Origin: Pseudoselenomonas ruminantium | GTDB lineage: Bacteria; Bacillota; Negativicutes; Selenomonadales; Selenomonadaceae | Length of the DNA stretch: 64,000 nucleotides | Assembly (NCBI GenBank): GCA_015058655.1 | Contig: SVBX01000009.1 | Span: 49,780 to 113,779 of the forward strand | Reading direction: 5' to 3' | Shown here: one piece after another, positions 28,436-38,228 of the stretch | Numbering within the stretch: the first letter of the stretch is position 1 | Layout: every line of letters begins with the position of its first letter | Position numbers and translations under genes: made by a program | The notes under the pieces: generated by a model | What the model was told of the DNA's origin: nothing | What the model saw: the letters and a program-made list of their open reading frames with translations, nothing else | The model's database searches: none

Positions 28436-31400
28436 ATGACAGCAAAACTTGATTTTATCGTAGGGCCATCGGGAACGGGGAAGACGCACTTCTGCCTTGA
28501 GAGCATATGTGAGGCTATCAAGGCGTCTTCGCTGGGGAGTCCGCTGGTACTGCTGGTACCGGAACACATGACCTATAAGATGGAGCGTTTGTTGGCTGAG
28601 TACTTGGCAGAGTGCGGCCACGGATTTATGCGTGCGGTTGTCTTTGGCTTTCGCCGTTTTGCCAGGCAGGTGCTTCTGGAAACGGGGGGGGCAGGCCTGC
28701 CCCGCATCAGCGAGGTAGGACGGCAGCTGATGCTTCGCAAGCTGTTGCTGAGACATCAGCAGCAGGGGGATTTGCTGGTCTTTGCCCGGATGGCTCGTCA
28801 GCGAGGGTTCACGGACAGCCTTTCCGGCATGATCAAGGAATTGAAGAGCTATCGTTTGCCTACAGAGCTTTTGAGGGAGACAGCAGAGAGCCTGGGGAAG
28901 GGGCGGCTTTCCGGCAAGCTTGCGGAGATTGCCAGGCTGGTGGACGATTTTCAAGAAGAAATGAAGGGTCGCGCCAATGACAGTGAGGATCTGATGGCGT
29001 TGCTGGCAGCTAAAATTCCCTCTGCTAAGACGCTCAGGGGGGCAGAAATCTGGGTGGATGGCTTCACTTTCTTCAATCCGCAGGAAATGGAGGTTATGGC
29101 GGCGCTGCTGTCTTCGGCGGCAATTGTGCATGTGACCCTGCCCCTTGGGGGGCGGACTCTGCCCAATGGGACAGTGGACTTGAACCTGCCGGAAAATAAG
29201 CTGGAAACGGGGCTCTTTCATCGTTCCTATCAGACTTTGACAGCCCTGAAGAATGTGTGGACTGGCCTGGGGGGCGGCAGCTATGGAGTGACGCTTTTAG
29301 AGGACAATAGGAGAAGCCAGTGCCCTGCCTTGGCTTTGATCGAGAAACATCTGTTTGCTCCCGGAGAAGAGGTGTTTCAGGAGAAGAAGGGGCTGCGGCT
29401 GGTGGAAGCCGCCAATCGCCGCTTGGAAGTGGAGGTGCTGGCAGCAGATATCTTGCGGCTGGCTCGTTCTGGTTGGCGTTACAAGGATATAGGGGTGCTT
29501 GTGCGGGAGGGCGAGTCCTACGACGGCCTTCTGCAGCTGGTGTTCCAGGAGTATGATATTCCCTATTTTTACGATGGCAAGCGACCCAGCATACATCATC
29601 CACTGGCAGAGCTCTTGCGCTCGGCCGTGGAGACCCTGCGTCAAGGCTGGCGCTACGAAGCTGTGTTTCGTTGCTTGCGCACAGGGTTTTTTCCCTGCGT
29701 CCGGGATGATGTGGACAGATTGGAAAATTATGTGCTGGAGTTCGGCATACGAGGAAGGCGCCGTTGGACGCAGGCAGAAAGCTGGAGTTGGCATCGCAGC
29801 AGAGGCCTGGAGACAGAAGAGGGGACCGATGAAAAAGAAGCAGAGAGGCTGCTCTATATTGATGGCCTGAGACGCTTGGCTGCCCAACCCCTGATGCACC
29901 TGGCAGAGGCTCTGAGCAGTGCCGCAAATGTCCAGGAGATGACCGCATCTCTTTATGATTTCCTGATAGAGCTGCAGGTGCCGCAGCGTCTATCTGAGTG
30001 GCAGGAATTGGCTGAGGCTGAGGGGCGGCTGGCTGATGCGGCAGAGCATCGGCAGATCTGGGATAGCTGCATGGAGCTTTTTGACCAGCTGGTGGAAATC
30101 AGCGGAGAGGAAGTCATGGGGCTTGGCGAGTATGAAATGGTGCTCAGTGCTGGGCTGGATGCTATGAAGATTTCCCTGATTCCCCCAGGGCTTGATTATG
30201 TGACCATCGCTTCCTTTGACCAGAACAGCCTTGATAACATATCTGCTCTCTATATTTTAGGTGCCAATGCGGGCATTATGCCCAGGCGCAGCAGGGAACA
30301 GGGGCTTCTGACAGACGCTGACAGGCTCCATATTGCCGAGGTTTTCAAGCAAAGGGCCAAGGCGGGCAAGGGCAGCTTTGAGATTTCCCAGGGCAGCCAA
30401 GAGAGAAGTTTTGGGGAACGGTTCTTGCTGTATCGAGGCTTTTCTGAAGCCAGGCAATATCTTTGGGTGTCATATGCATTGGCTGACAGTGAGGGCAATG
30501 GCTTGCAGCCAGCTTCGCTGGTACAGAGGCTGCGCAAGATTTTTCCGGAAGCAGAGTTCATTTCCATTCCGTTGGAGACAGTGGAGCGGGAAGATGAACT
30601 GTTGCTCTCTGCGCCACGGCCTGCCATTTCAGGGCTGGCTTCTGCTCTTAGGGGGCAAAAAGAGCGTGGGAAGATGCAGCTTATCTGGCAGGATGTGTAC
30701 AATTGGGCCAGGGAGCAGCCTGACCTGTCTGCAGGGTTGACTCTGGCTTTGTCTGGCCTTTTTGCCAAGGGCAGGGCAGATTTCCTGCCTCCTGAGCTGG
30801 CCAGGCAGATGTTCCTAAGCGGCAACAGGCTGCGCGGCAGCGTCACGCAGTTTGAGCTTTTCAGCAAATGCCCCTTTGCTCATTTTGCCAGCTATGGCTT
30901 GAAGCTGCAGGAGCGCCGGGAATATAAATTCCGTTCCCTTGACCTGGGGCAGCTGCTTCATGCTGTTCTAAGCAGTTATGGGCGCATGGTGGACAAAGAC
31001 TACGACAATAAATGGGAGAAGGTGCCGGAGGAGCGGCGTGGCGAGATATGTCATGAGCTCATTGAGGAACTGGCGCCCAGGCTGCAAGGCGAAGTGCTTT
31101 TGAGCCGCGACAATTACCGTCACCTCAAGCAAAGGTTGCAGTCTACGGCTGAGCGAGCCGTGAACCAGCTCACAGCCTGGGCTGCCCTTTCAAAGTTCCG
31201 TCCGGCTTTTTTTGAAGAGCATTTTGGCGGAGCGGGAGACAAGGTGCGCTTAAAGCCGTTGCCTCTTAAAAATGGTTATTCCCTGATGTTCAAAGGACAG
31301 ATTGACCGTCTGGATGTGCGTACGGATGCGCCGTATTATCTGGTCATAGATTACAAGACAGGCCAGGCGGCTATCAATGTCTTCGAAGTCTATTACGGGC

Positions 31401-32008
31401 TTAGGCTGCAGCTCTTGGCATACCTTTTGGTGGCAAGGGAATTGCTGGCCCAGCAAGGGGAGCATTGCCTGCCGGCAGGGATGCTCTATGCTTTTTTGCA
31501 GAATCCTCTCATCAGGGGCAAGGATACGGAAAGGGGCAAGCTGTCTGAATCTGAGCTGGAGAAGAAAGTGAGAAGCAAGCTGCGCATGCCGGGCTGGGTG
31601 GTGGCTGACAGGGAAATTATCGAATCCCTTGAGGCCGGGGCCCAGGGGGAATATATTTTTGCCCGGGTCAAGGAAGGCAAGGGAGAGGAAGAAATCTCCT
31701 TCGTTCCTCCGGACAGCGTGAAAAAACCGCAAGAATTCGAGTTGCTGCTTTCTTATGTGGAATATATCCTCAAGGAAACTGGCAACAGGATACTGGCAGG
31801 AGAAATCTCTGTCAGTCCCTATAGGAAGCTGCAGGGGAAAAAGGAAGAAACTGCCTGCACTTATTGCAAGTTCAAGGATGTGTGCGGCTTTGATACGGAT
31901 TTGCCCGGGTGCAACTACAGGGATCTCAGAGATGGGGAAGCTGGCATGCTGGAGGAAAAGATGGCTGAACTGATGGGAAGAGAGGATTTGAAAGATGCAA
32001 TACACTGA
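28436..32008 (+). CDS. addB: AddB, ATP-dependent helicase-nuclease subunit B
   Basis: A 1190-aa subunit of the AddAB complex that processes double-strand ends for RecA. It has GPSGTGKT at residues 10-17, an inactivated-helicase body, and a C-terminal RecB-like nuclease (YLVIDYKTGQA). Cysteines in FSKCPFAHF and the C-terminal CTYCKFKDVCGFD match the iron-sulfur staple of AddB. Start ATG 28436 with AGGAAGGG upstream. The end overlaps addA by 14 bases, so translation is probably coupled. Confidence 0.93.
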   Translation: MTAKLDFIVGPSGTGKTHFCLESICEAIKASSLGSPLVLLVPEHMTYKMERLLAEYLAECGHGFMRAVVFGFRRFARQVLLETGGAGLPRISEVGRQLMLRKLLLRHQQQGDLLVFARMARQRGFTDSLSGMIKELKSYRLPTELLRETAESLGKGRLSGKLAEIARLVDDFQEEMKGRANDSEDLMALLAAKIPSAKTLRGAEIWVDGFTFFNPQEMEVMAALLSSAAIVHVTLPLGGRTLPNGTVDLNLPENKLETGLFHRSYQTLTALKNVWTGLGGGSYGVTLLEDNRRSQCPALALIEKHLFAPGEEVFQEKKGLRLVEAANRRLEVEVLAADILRLARSGWRYKDIGVLVREGESYDGLLQLVFQEYDIPYFYDGKRPSIHHPLAELLRSAVETLRQGWRYEAVFRCLRTGFFPCVRDDVDRLENYVLEFGIRGRRRWTQAESWSWHRSRGLETEEGTDEKEAERLLYIDGLRRLAAQPLMHLAEALSSAANVQEMTASLYDFLIELQVPQRLSEWQELAEAEGRLADAAEHRQIWDSCMELFDQLVEISGEEVMGLGEYEMVLSAGLDAMKISLIPPGLDYVTIASFDQNSLDNISALYILGANAGIMPRRSREQGLLTDADRLHIAEVFKQRAKAGKGSFEISQGSQERSFGERFLLYRGFSEARQYLWVSYALADSEGNGLQPASLVQRLRKIFPEAEFISIPLETVEREDELLLSAPRPAISGLASALRGQKERGKMQLIWQDVYNWAREQPDLSAGLTLALSGLFAKGRADFLPPELARQMFLSGNRLRGSVTQFELFSKCPFAHFASYGLKLQERREYKFRSLDLGQLLHAVLSSYGRMVDKDYDNKWEKVPEERRGEICHELIEELAPRLQGEVLLSRDNYRHLKQRLQSTAERAVNQLTAWAALSKFRPAFFEEHFGGAGDKVRLKPLPLKNGYSLMFKGQIDRLDVRTDAPYYLVIDYKTGQAAINVFEVYYGLRLQLLAYLLVARELLAQQGEHCLPAGMLYAFLQNPLIRGKDTERGKLSESELEKKVRSKLRMPGWVVADREIIESLEAGAQGEYIFARVKEGKGEEEISFVPPDSVKKPQEFELLLSYVEYILKETGNRILAGEISVSPYRKLQGKKEETACTYCKFKDVCGFDTDLPGCNYRDLRDGEAGMLEEKMAELMGREDLKDAIH

Positions 32009-35000
32009 AGACCAGAAGAAAGCCATCGAAGAACGAGGGCGGAACATCCTGGTGGCCGCAGCAGCTGGCTCTGGCAAGACCAGGGTGCTGGTGGATCGCA
32101 TCATCACCAGGCTCTTGCGGCGGGAATGCAGCGTGGATGAGCTTTTGGTGGTGACCTTTACCAATGCCGCTGCAGCAGAAATGCGGGAGCGCATCGGCGC
32201 TTCCCTGGAGAAGAGGCTGCTAGAGGCGGAAACCCCTGAGGAGGCAGCCTGGCTTGACAAGCAAAGCGTCCTGCTGACTGGTGCATCCATCAGCACTTTC
32301 CATGTGTTCTGCCAACGGGTCATTCGCCAGAATATCGAGGCTGTTGAGGTGGATCCCCAATTCCGCCTGGCCAGTGAGCAGGAAATGCTGCTCATGAAGC
32401 GGGATGTGCTGGAAGAGATGCTGGAGGAGCACTACCACGAACCGGAGCGGGAGAACTTCGCTTCAGGACAGGAATATGCAGCAGCCAGGGAAAAGTGGCT
32501 GGAATTCCTGGCTTTTGCAGATGACTACGGCAATGACCATGGGGATGAGGCTGTCTATGAGGCTGTCCTTGGTCTCTATGAGTTCAGCCAGAGCCAGCCG
32601 TTGCCAGAGGCGTGGCTGAGAAAGCAGGCTGACAGATACCAGGATGTCCAAGGGAAGAGCATTTGGGAAACATCATGGGGGGGGGAGCTGTGGCACGGAA
32701 TCCAGGAGGGACGAAGGGCTGTGGAGTGGCAGGCGCAGGAGTTTTCCTCCTGGCTGAAAAGAGGAGCCTTGCAGGAAGCTGACACGCCGGACAGGGAGGC
32801 GGTAAAAGCGGCTCTTGCTCCTTACGAATCGGTGCTTCAGACTACATTGGCTGCTATTGACGATATATTCCAGGCAGGTCAGGACTGGCAGGCCTTGTCT
32901 TCTGCCCTGGCAGCGTTTAAGCCAGGGAAACTGACCAGTGCCAAGGTTTTCAAGCCCCTGAAAGAAGATTATCCAGCTCTCAGGGAAACTTTCGATAGCA
33001 GGCATAAAGCTCTGAAAGAGGCAGTGAAGGCCATAGGGACGGACTATTTCCGCTGCACGGAGGAAGAAACCCTGGGCATGCTTTCCGAATGCGGCCCCAC
33101 TATCCGACGCTTCGTAGAGCTCGTTTTGGATTTTATGGCAGCCTTGCGTCAGGCCAAGCAAGAGCGCAATGTGCTTGACTTCAACGATTTAGAGCACTAC
33201 GCCCTGCAAATTCTCTGCGCTGATGAAGGGGCCTTGCTGGAGGATGCGCCCCGCTATGTTCCCAGTGAAGCGGCCATGCAGTGCCGGAAGAAGTTTGTGG
33301 AAGTCATGGTGGATGAATATCAGGATACGAACAGCGTGCAGGAGGCAATCCTTTCTCTGGTAGCCCGTCCTCGTTGCCGCTTTACTGTGGGTGATGTGAA
33401 GCAGAGCATCTATCGTTTCCGCCTGGCCAATCCCTATCTCTTCCAGCGCCAGTATGATGCCTTTCCTCTGCAGCCGCAGCAAGATGAGGAAAATCAGCTT
33501 ATCACCATGAGGCAGAATTTCCGCAGCAGGTGGGAAGTGCTTTCGCCTATCAATTTCCTCTTTGATCAGATCATGCATAGGGAGCCTATGGAAATCGAAT
33601 ATGATGAGCAGTCAAGGCTCTACCCGGGGGCAGAGTTTCCGGAGGAAGAGGGTACGCTCCGGGGCGGGATTGACCTTGATATCATCCTTGCAGGCGGCAG
33701 CGAGGAAGGAGAGAGCGGCGAAGAAGCGGAGGACGAGGCAGAGGAACTGACAGGCTTCGCCTTGGAGGCCCAGCAGATTGCCCTGCATATTGAATCACTG
33801 ATAGAAAAAGGCCCCAAGGTATATGAGGGGGGCAAGTATCGCCCCCTCATGTACCGGGATATTGCAGTGCTACTGCGGGCTGTGAAGGGCAAGGCTGAGA
33901 TACTGCTGGATACCTTGCGCAAGCACAGCATACCGGCTTATGCCGATGTCAGCGGCGGATACTTCAAGGCTCCTGAGGTCAGCCTTATGCTGGACCTTTT
34001 GAGTATTGTAGACAATGCAAGGCAGGATATACCACTGGCCTCGGTGCTGGCTTCTCCCTTGGGAGGATTTTCCATGGAGGAACTGGCAAAGGTACGACTG
34101 GCATCTGAAGAGGATGACTTGTACGGTGCCCTGCTGACGGCTCAGGAGGCGGAAAGTGGCTTGGAAGGGGAACTTTCCGCCAAAGCAGCGGCTTTCCAGG
34201 AGCGGCTTGCTGCCTGGCGCAGCTTTGTGGTGAGCCATAGCGTGCCGGAACTTATCTGGAAACTCTATCGGGAAACGGGCTATTATGATTATGTGGGAGG
34301 CCTCAAAGGGGGGCTTTTGAAGCAGGCGAATCTGCGCATGCTGGCAGACAGGGCGGCGGACTACGAAAAAACCAACTACCGGGGATTATTCCGCTTCCTG
34401 CGTTTTATCGAGGAACTAAAAAAAAGGGAAACAGATCTGGCGGTAGCCCGTACCCTGGGAGACAGCGAGAATGTGGTGCGCATCATGAGCGTTCACAAGA
34501 GCAAGGGGCTGGAGTTTCCTGTGGTCTTTGTATCAGATTTGGGCAAGCAGTTCAATCTCAGCGATGCCAAGGGCACCTTCCTGTATCATCAGGAACTGGG
34601 CATTGGCCCTCAGCTGATAGAGCGAGGCAAAGCGGGAAGGCAGCAGTACAAGACCCTTCCCTGGAAACTTATCCAGCAAAGATTGACTGCTGAGTCCAAG
34701 GCAGAGGAAATGCGCGTGCTTTATGTAGCTTTGACTCGTGCCAAGGAAAAGCTGATCCTGACAGGGCAGCTTAAAGTTGAAGAAGGTAAAATAGAAAAAG
34801 TGGCAAAGGGGTTCTGCAGGGGCGTGGGCAGGGATGAAACAGCCTTGCCGCCCTCGATCGTGAAGTCTGCCAAATGCGTGCTCGATTGGCTGCTTCCTGC
34901 TCTGGCAAGGCATAAGGGGGGGAGGAAAATCAGGGAATTGGCAGGACTTTCTGCGGATCTTATGGACTGGAGCCTGGAGGTGGAGCCTGGAGCAGAATTT

Positions 35001-35861
35001 AATCTGAACCTTATTCCCGGCAATGAGATACAGGAGGATGGACAGGGAGAAGAAAAAGCAGATGCCATCATGCTGGCTGTGGAGCGTGGAGAACCTTTGC
35101 CGGATACGGAAAAAAGGGAAGCCGTGCGCGCAAGGCTTGGTTGGCGCTATGAAAGCCACGGCCTTGAACAGGTTTCTGCCAAGGTTACCGTTACAGAACT
35201 TAAGTCTCGCAGTTGGCGGGAAAGGAATAAGGAGGAAGGCTATGCCCATTTGCCCATGCCAGGCAGATTCTCTGCAGCAGGGGGCATGGAAGAGGAGTGG
35301 CTTCGTCCCAGGTTTTTGCAGCAGAAGCAGGCAAAGAAATCCTTTACGCCTGCTGAACGGGGGACACTCATGCACACAGCCTTGCAGCATCTTGATTTTC
35401 ACTGTCCTGCAGACTTTGGCGCTGTAAGGGGGCAGCTTGAAGCTATGGAAGCGGCCGGAATCTATCAGCCTGGGGAGATACAGGCTGTAGATGCGGGTAG
35501 GATCGTGACTTTGCTGGCATCCCCGTTGGGAGAAATGCTTCGTAAGGCACGGCGCATATATAGGGAACAGCCTTTCTGCCGGTTGCTTCCTGCGGAGCGC
35601 TTCTATCCGGGAGTGAAAGATAAGGATGCCACCATTTTCCTGCAGGGCGTTATAGATCTGCTATTTGAAGATGAGCAGGGCCAGCTGATGCTGGTGGATT
35701 ATAAGACCGACAGGAATCTGACAGAGGCACAGGCAAGGGACCGCTATGGTATGCAGATCAAGCTTTACCGGGAGTCAGTGGAGGAGCTTGTCAGGGAGAA
35801 AGTAGATAAATGTTGCCTGTACCTGCTTCAAAACGGGCTTATGGTATACATGGATGCTTGA
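31995..35861 (+). CDS. addA: AddA, ATP-dependent helicase-nuclease subunit A
   Basis: A 1288-aa UvrD/RecB-type helicase with a C-terminal nuclease. Walker A AAAGSGKT lies at 22-29, motif II is VDEYQDTNSVQE, motif IV/V regions include IMSVHKSKGLEFPVVFV, and motif VI is VLYVALTRAKEKL. The PD-(D/E)XK nuclease core is LMLVDYKTDRN near the C-terminus. Together with AddB it resects DNA ends until a Chi-like site. The stop codon overlaps the -35 box of the tmRNA promoter. Confidence 0.95.
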   Translation: MQYTEDQKKAIEERGRNILVAAAAGSGKTRVLVDRIITRLLRRECSVDELLVVTFTNAAAAEMRERIGASLEKRLLEAETPEEAAWLDKQSVLLTGASISTFHVFCQRVIRQNIEAVEVDPQFRLASEQEMLLMKRDVLEEMLEEHYHEPERENFASGQEYAAAREKWLEFLAFADDYGNDHGDEAVYEAVLGLYEFSQSQPLPEAWLRKQADRYQDVQGKSIWETSWGGELWHGIQEGRRAVEWQAQEFSSWLKRGALQEADTPDREAVKAALAPYESVLQTTLAAIDDIFQAGQDWQALSSALAAFKPGKLTSAKVFKPLKEDYPALRETFDSRHKALKEAVKAIGTDYFRCTEEETLGMLSECGPTIRRFVELVLDFMAALRQAKQERNVLDFNDLEHYALQILCADEGALLEDAPRYVPSEAAMQCRKKFVEVMVDEYQDTNSVQEAILSLVARPRCRFTVGDVKQSIYRFRLANPYLFQRQYDAFPLQPQQDEENQLITMRQNFRSRWEVLSPINFLFDQIMHREPMEIEYDEQSRLYPGAEFPEEEGTLRGGIDLDIILAGGSEEGESGEEAEDEAEELTGFALEAQQIALHIESLIEKGPKVYEGGKYRPLMYRDIAVLLRAVKGKAEILLDTLRKHSIPAYADVSGGYFKAPEVSLMLDLLSIVDNARQDIPLASVLASPLGGFSMEELAKVRLASEEDDLYGALLTAQEAESGLEGELSAKAAAFQERLAAWRSFVVSHSVPELIWKLYRETGYYDYVGGLKGGLLKQANLRMLADRAADYEKTNYRGLFRFLRFIEELKKRETDLAVARTLGDSENVVRIMSVHKSKGLEFPVVFVSDLGKQFNLSDAKGTFLYHQELGIGPQLIERGKAGRQQYKTLPWKLIQQRLTAESKAEEMRVLYVALTRAKEKLILTGQLKVEEGKIEKVAKGFCRGVGRDETALPPSIVKSAKCVLDWLLPALARHKGGRKIRELAGLSADLMDWSLEVEPGAEFNLNLIPGNEIQEDGQGEEKADAIMLAVERGEPLPDTEKREAVRARLGWRYESHGLEQVSAKVTVTELKSRSWRERNKEEGYAHLPMPGRFSAAGGMEEEWLRPRFLQQKQAKKSFTPAERGTLMHTALQHLDFHCPADFGAVRGQLEAMEAAGIYQPGEIQAVDAGRIVTLLASPLGEMLRKARRIYREQPFCRLLPAERFYPGVKDKDATIFLQGVIDLLFEDEQGQLMLVDYKTDRNLTEAQARDRYGMQIKLYRESVEELVREKVDKCCLYLLQNGLMVYMDA

Positions 35862-35886
35862 CAATGGAATGTTGCATTAGTATAAT
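35858..35886 (+). promoter_or_regulatory. consensus sigma-70-type promoter of ssrA
   Basis: TTGACA (35858-35863), a 17-base spacer and TATAAT (35881-35886) match consensus at all twelve positions. The predicted start near 35893 gives a precursor leader of about 40 bases ahead of mature tmRNA. Confidence 0.85.
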
Positions 35887-35934
35887 GTAGGGACAAGAGA
35901 ATATCTTGTGTCTGTTGATGTATATTTATCTTGT

Positions 35935-36283
35935 GGGGATGTAATGGTCTCGACGGGGATAGATGGTATGTCGATAGCGAGCCGAGACGCCTGATCTCGT
36001 TAAAATTGGCAACTAGCTTAAATATAAAAGCTAACGAAGATTACGCACTGGCTGCTTAAAGCCACCTCTCTCTGACTGACTCCCACTAGGACAGAAGAGA
36101 GGCCAAATGTGGGATACTCAGCTGGCAATTCTCGGAGCCTGCTTGAGGAATCCTTTATCGAGATCGGGATGAGGCCCTTTGTTTGTGGAGAGCCGATTCC
36201 TTAAAAATAACCACAAACTGCGCTCGGAGAAGTCGGTGTAGCAATATTTTCGGACAGGAGTTCGATTCTCCTCATCTCCACCA
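35935..36283 (+). ncRNA. ssrA: transfer-messenger RNA (tmRNA)
   Basis: A 349-base tmRNA. The 5' GGGGATG pairs with 3' CATCTCC before A-CCA, forming the acceptor stem, and TTCGATTCTCC is the T-arm. Pseudoknot 1 is visible (CGAGA/TCTCG and GCC/GGC at about 35987-36010). The tag frame runs from GCT at 36030 to TAA at 36057-36059 and encodes ANEDYALAA, in line with other tags ending in ALAA. The CCA is encoded. It rescues stalled ribosomes with SmpB. The integrated element begins right after it. Confidence 0.95.
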
Positions 36284-36342
36284 TGAATACTCCTATTTTG
36301 TTGTAAACATCAGTAGTTTGATTGTGCAACGAAATATAATAT

Positions 36343-36387
36343 AAACCATAGGGTTGGCAAGCATTTGTCACATCCTATGGTTTTTTT
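36343..36387 (+). terminator. terminator between ssrA and the recombinase
   Basis: AAACCATAGG (36343-36352) pairs with CCTATGGTTT (36374-36383), then TTTTGTT. It ends transcripts coming from ssrA. On the other strand the stem lies just beyond the recombinase stop, so it may serve both. Confidence 0.75.
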
Positions 36388-36400
36388 GTTCATAGAAAAA

Positions 36401-37921
36401 CTAATCATACAGCTTCTCTTTTTCTAGTGTTTTCTTCAACTCATCAGATGTGTACTCATTTAAATTGATGGGCAGGAACATGTCAATGTCTATATGGTCT
36501 CCATAAACGATCACAGATCGTACAAAGGTATTTATCATAGCTCTGAATCCATCATCGTCAGTAACATCGTTCCAGGTACTTATGAGATATTTTATCCGTT
36601 CTACTGGAATTTCTTCCTGGCATTGAGTTTTTAATTCTTGCAGCCTTTCCCTGACAGAAGTTATATTCTCAGAATTCTTTTTTATTCTCGCTATGAGCAA
36701 TTCAGATATGTCGGTGGTTTCTAACAGGTGCATCAATTTGTCATTAGCTTGCTCAAGGGAGGTTATCTTGGCTTGCAATGATGCACTCTCTGCCTTGACA
36801 TCAGTAGATGTTTCTTGCAATTGCTTGTTGATTGATTCCGTAAGAGCGATGACATTTTCCGGGTTGAGTATGTTTTGCCGTATGACATTTATTACCTGTT
36901 TTTCAAGATATATGCCGTTTACTGACTTTGCTTTGCAATGGACACAGCGATAATAGCAACGCCTGACAGTTTCTCCATTCTTTAATTCACTTATGTAATT
37001 ACTACCCTGCATGTTTTTCCCGCATTCACCACATTTTATGAGTCCTGCCAGCAGATAATTAGTTTTGGCACGGTAACTGCCTCTCTTTCTCTTCATCTCT
37101 GACCTTCTTTCACAGGCTTTTTGCCAGGTTTCTATGCTGATGATGGGGGGGAGGCCATCTTCAATGACATACATATCCTTGTCCTCAAGGTGGCTGTTCC
37201 TTGGCATGTTTGGTGTGCTCTTGGTTTTGCCGTAGACATAAAATCCAGCGTATTTTCGGTTGCCGATTATATCATATAGGGATGTTTTTCTTAGTTCCGT
37301 ACCTGCTTTCGTTCTATATCCCCGGCGATTGCACTCCTGGCTGATTTCAGTATAACTTTTTCCGTTCACATACATATCAAATATAAGGCGTACTGTACGG
37401 GCTTCTGCTTCGTTTATGACATATTTCTTATCAGGACCTACATCATATCCTAAAGGTGGGATACCGCCGTTATGGATGCACTTCAATGCGTTTTCCTTTA
37501 ATCCTTTCTTCACTTCTTTTGACAGATTCCTGGAAAAGTATGCAGCCATGCCTACAAGCTGGTTCTCCATCAGCTGTCCTTCCGGTGTCTGCGCATCGAA
37601 AGCCTGTCCTGCATATTCTATGGCAACTCCGGCACGATTCAATTGCATCTTGTGGAAATAATAGTCATATTCGTTTCTGGCATTTCTGTTTACCTTGTGG
37701 AAGACTACTACCTGGAAACCGCCTTTTTTGGCATCTTTTATCATCTGCTGGTAGTCGGGACGGCGGTCATTGGTGGCGGTAAAAGCTTCATCTATGTATT
37801 CATGGACAATGTTATAGCCTCGCTCTTCACAGTGCTTGCGGCATATCCTGAGCTGGGCATCTATTGATTCTTCACGCTGATTATCGGATGAGTAACGTGC
37901 ATAGATCACGGCATTTATCAT
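36401..37921 (-). CDS. large serine recombinase (site-specific integrase)
   Basis: A 506-aa recombinase of the large serine family. The resolvase domain opens with YARYSSDNQ (catalytic Ser11) and continues with NDRRPDYQQMIKDAKKGGF and the recombinase domain from about 160 (GGIPPLGYDV). A zinc ribbon has CGECG and a second cysteine pair (CYYRCVHC), and a coiled-coil follows (about 360-450). Length is at the small end of the family. It lies next to ssrA and faces it, as an integrase at the end of an element would. A palindrome lies 19 bases before its start codon. Confidence 0.93.
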   Translation of the reverse strand: MINAVIYARYSSDNQREESIDAQLRICRKHCEERGYNIVHEYIDEAFTATNDRRPDYQQMIKDAKKGGFQVVVFHKVNRNARNEYDYYFHKMQLNRAGVAIEYAGQAFDAQTPEGQLMENQLVGMAAYFSRNLSKEVKKGLKENALKCIHNGGIPPLGYDVGPDKKYVINEAEARTVRLIFDMYVNGKSYTEISQECNRRGYRTKAGTELRKTSLYDIIGNRKYAGFYVYGKTKSTPNMPRNSHLEDKDMYVIEDGLPPIISIETWQKACERRSEMKRKRGSYRAKTNYLLAGLIKCGECGKNMQGSNYISELKNGETVRRCYYRCVHCKAKSVNGIYLEKQVINVIRQNILNPENVIALTESINKQLQETSTDVKAESASLQAKITSLEQANDKLMHLLETTDISELLIARIKKNSENITSVRERLQELKTQCQEEIPVERIKYLISTWNDVTDDDGFRAMINTFVRSVIVYGDHIDIDMFLPINLNEYTSDELKKTLEKEKLYD

Positions 37922-37939
37922 GGAGTGTCATCCTTTCCA

Positions 37940-37964
37940 AAAGTGGTTCTAATAGAACCATTTT
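37940..37964. promoter_or_regulatory. palindromic operator upstream of the recombinase
   Basis: A 25-bp imperfect palindrome whose core is TGGTTCTAATAGAACCA, starting 19 bases before the recombinase ATG (read on the minus strand). It closely resembles the palindrome upstream of parA (46652-46676): both start AAAGTGGT, both have the same length and centre of symmetry, 18 of 25 positions match. Confidence 0.6.
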
Positions 37965-38193
37965 CTTGATTTCGCTATGTTTTGCATTTATAATTCAACA
38001 TAATAAGGAATTTGGGCGTTAGGGGAGGCATGGCACTGCAAGCTGCTGGCAAGTTAGGCATAGGGAGGGCTGTCCATTGATATTGCAGGATAAAGAAAAT
38101 ATAAAAATCTTTTCTAGCAGTGATGCTCGTTAAATCATCTCTTATGTCCTGATTTATCTCAACCATTTCATTGAAATATAACATAATATCCAG
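37965..38193. other. non-coding gap between recombinase and ExoVII-like gene
   Basis: About 300 bases separate two minus-strand genes (37922-38228). Apart from the palindrome and the stem-loop listed separately I see no convincing gene. A 16-codon frame at 38030 with AGGGGAGG upstream is too short to call. The recombinase promoter must be here, and a phage-type attachment site could be. Confidence 0.4.
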
Positions 38194-38221
38194 GCCTACC
38201 AGAAAATCTGGTAGGCTTTTT
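38194..38221 (+). terminator. stem-loop with T-run on the plus strand
   Basis: GCCTACCAG and CTGGTAGGC pair across AAAAT, followed by TTTTT on the plus strand. The neighbouring genes are on the minus strand, so it would end a plus-strand transcript from the gap, or act as a weaker end for the ExoVII-like gene. Confidence 0.6.
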
Positions 38222-38228
38222 CATGCGC

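Noticed and set aside
36010..36059. Longer tmRNA tag starting at the GCA at 36010
   Set aside because: It would begin inside the end of pseudoknot 1; alignment with the Bacillus leader CTTAAATATAA places the resume codon at GCT 36030.
35935..36283. Second copy of the tmRNA 3' end as an attachment-site repeat
   Set aside because: I looked for the T-arm/acceptor sequence in the rest of the window and did not find it; the element's other end is probably beyond 64 kb.
38030..38080. 16-codon peptide frame in the recombinase-proximal gap
   Set aside because: It has a good ribosome-binding site, but is too short and unsupported by any motif or by its neighbours.
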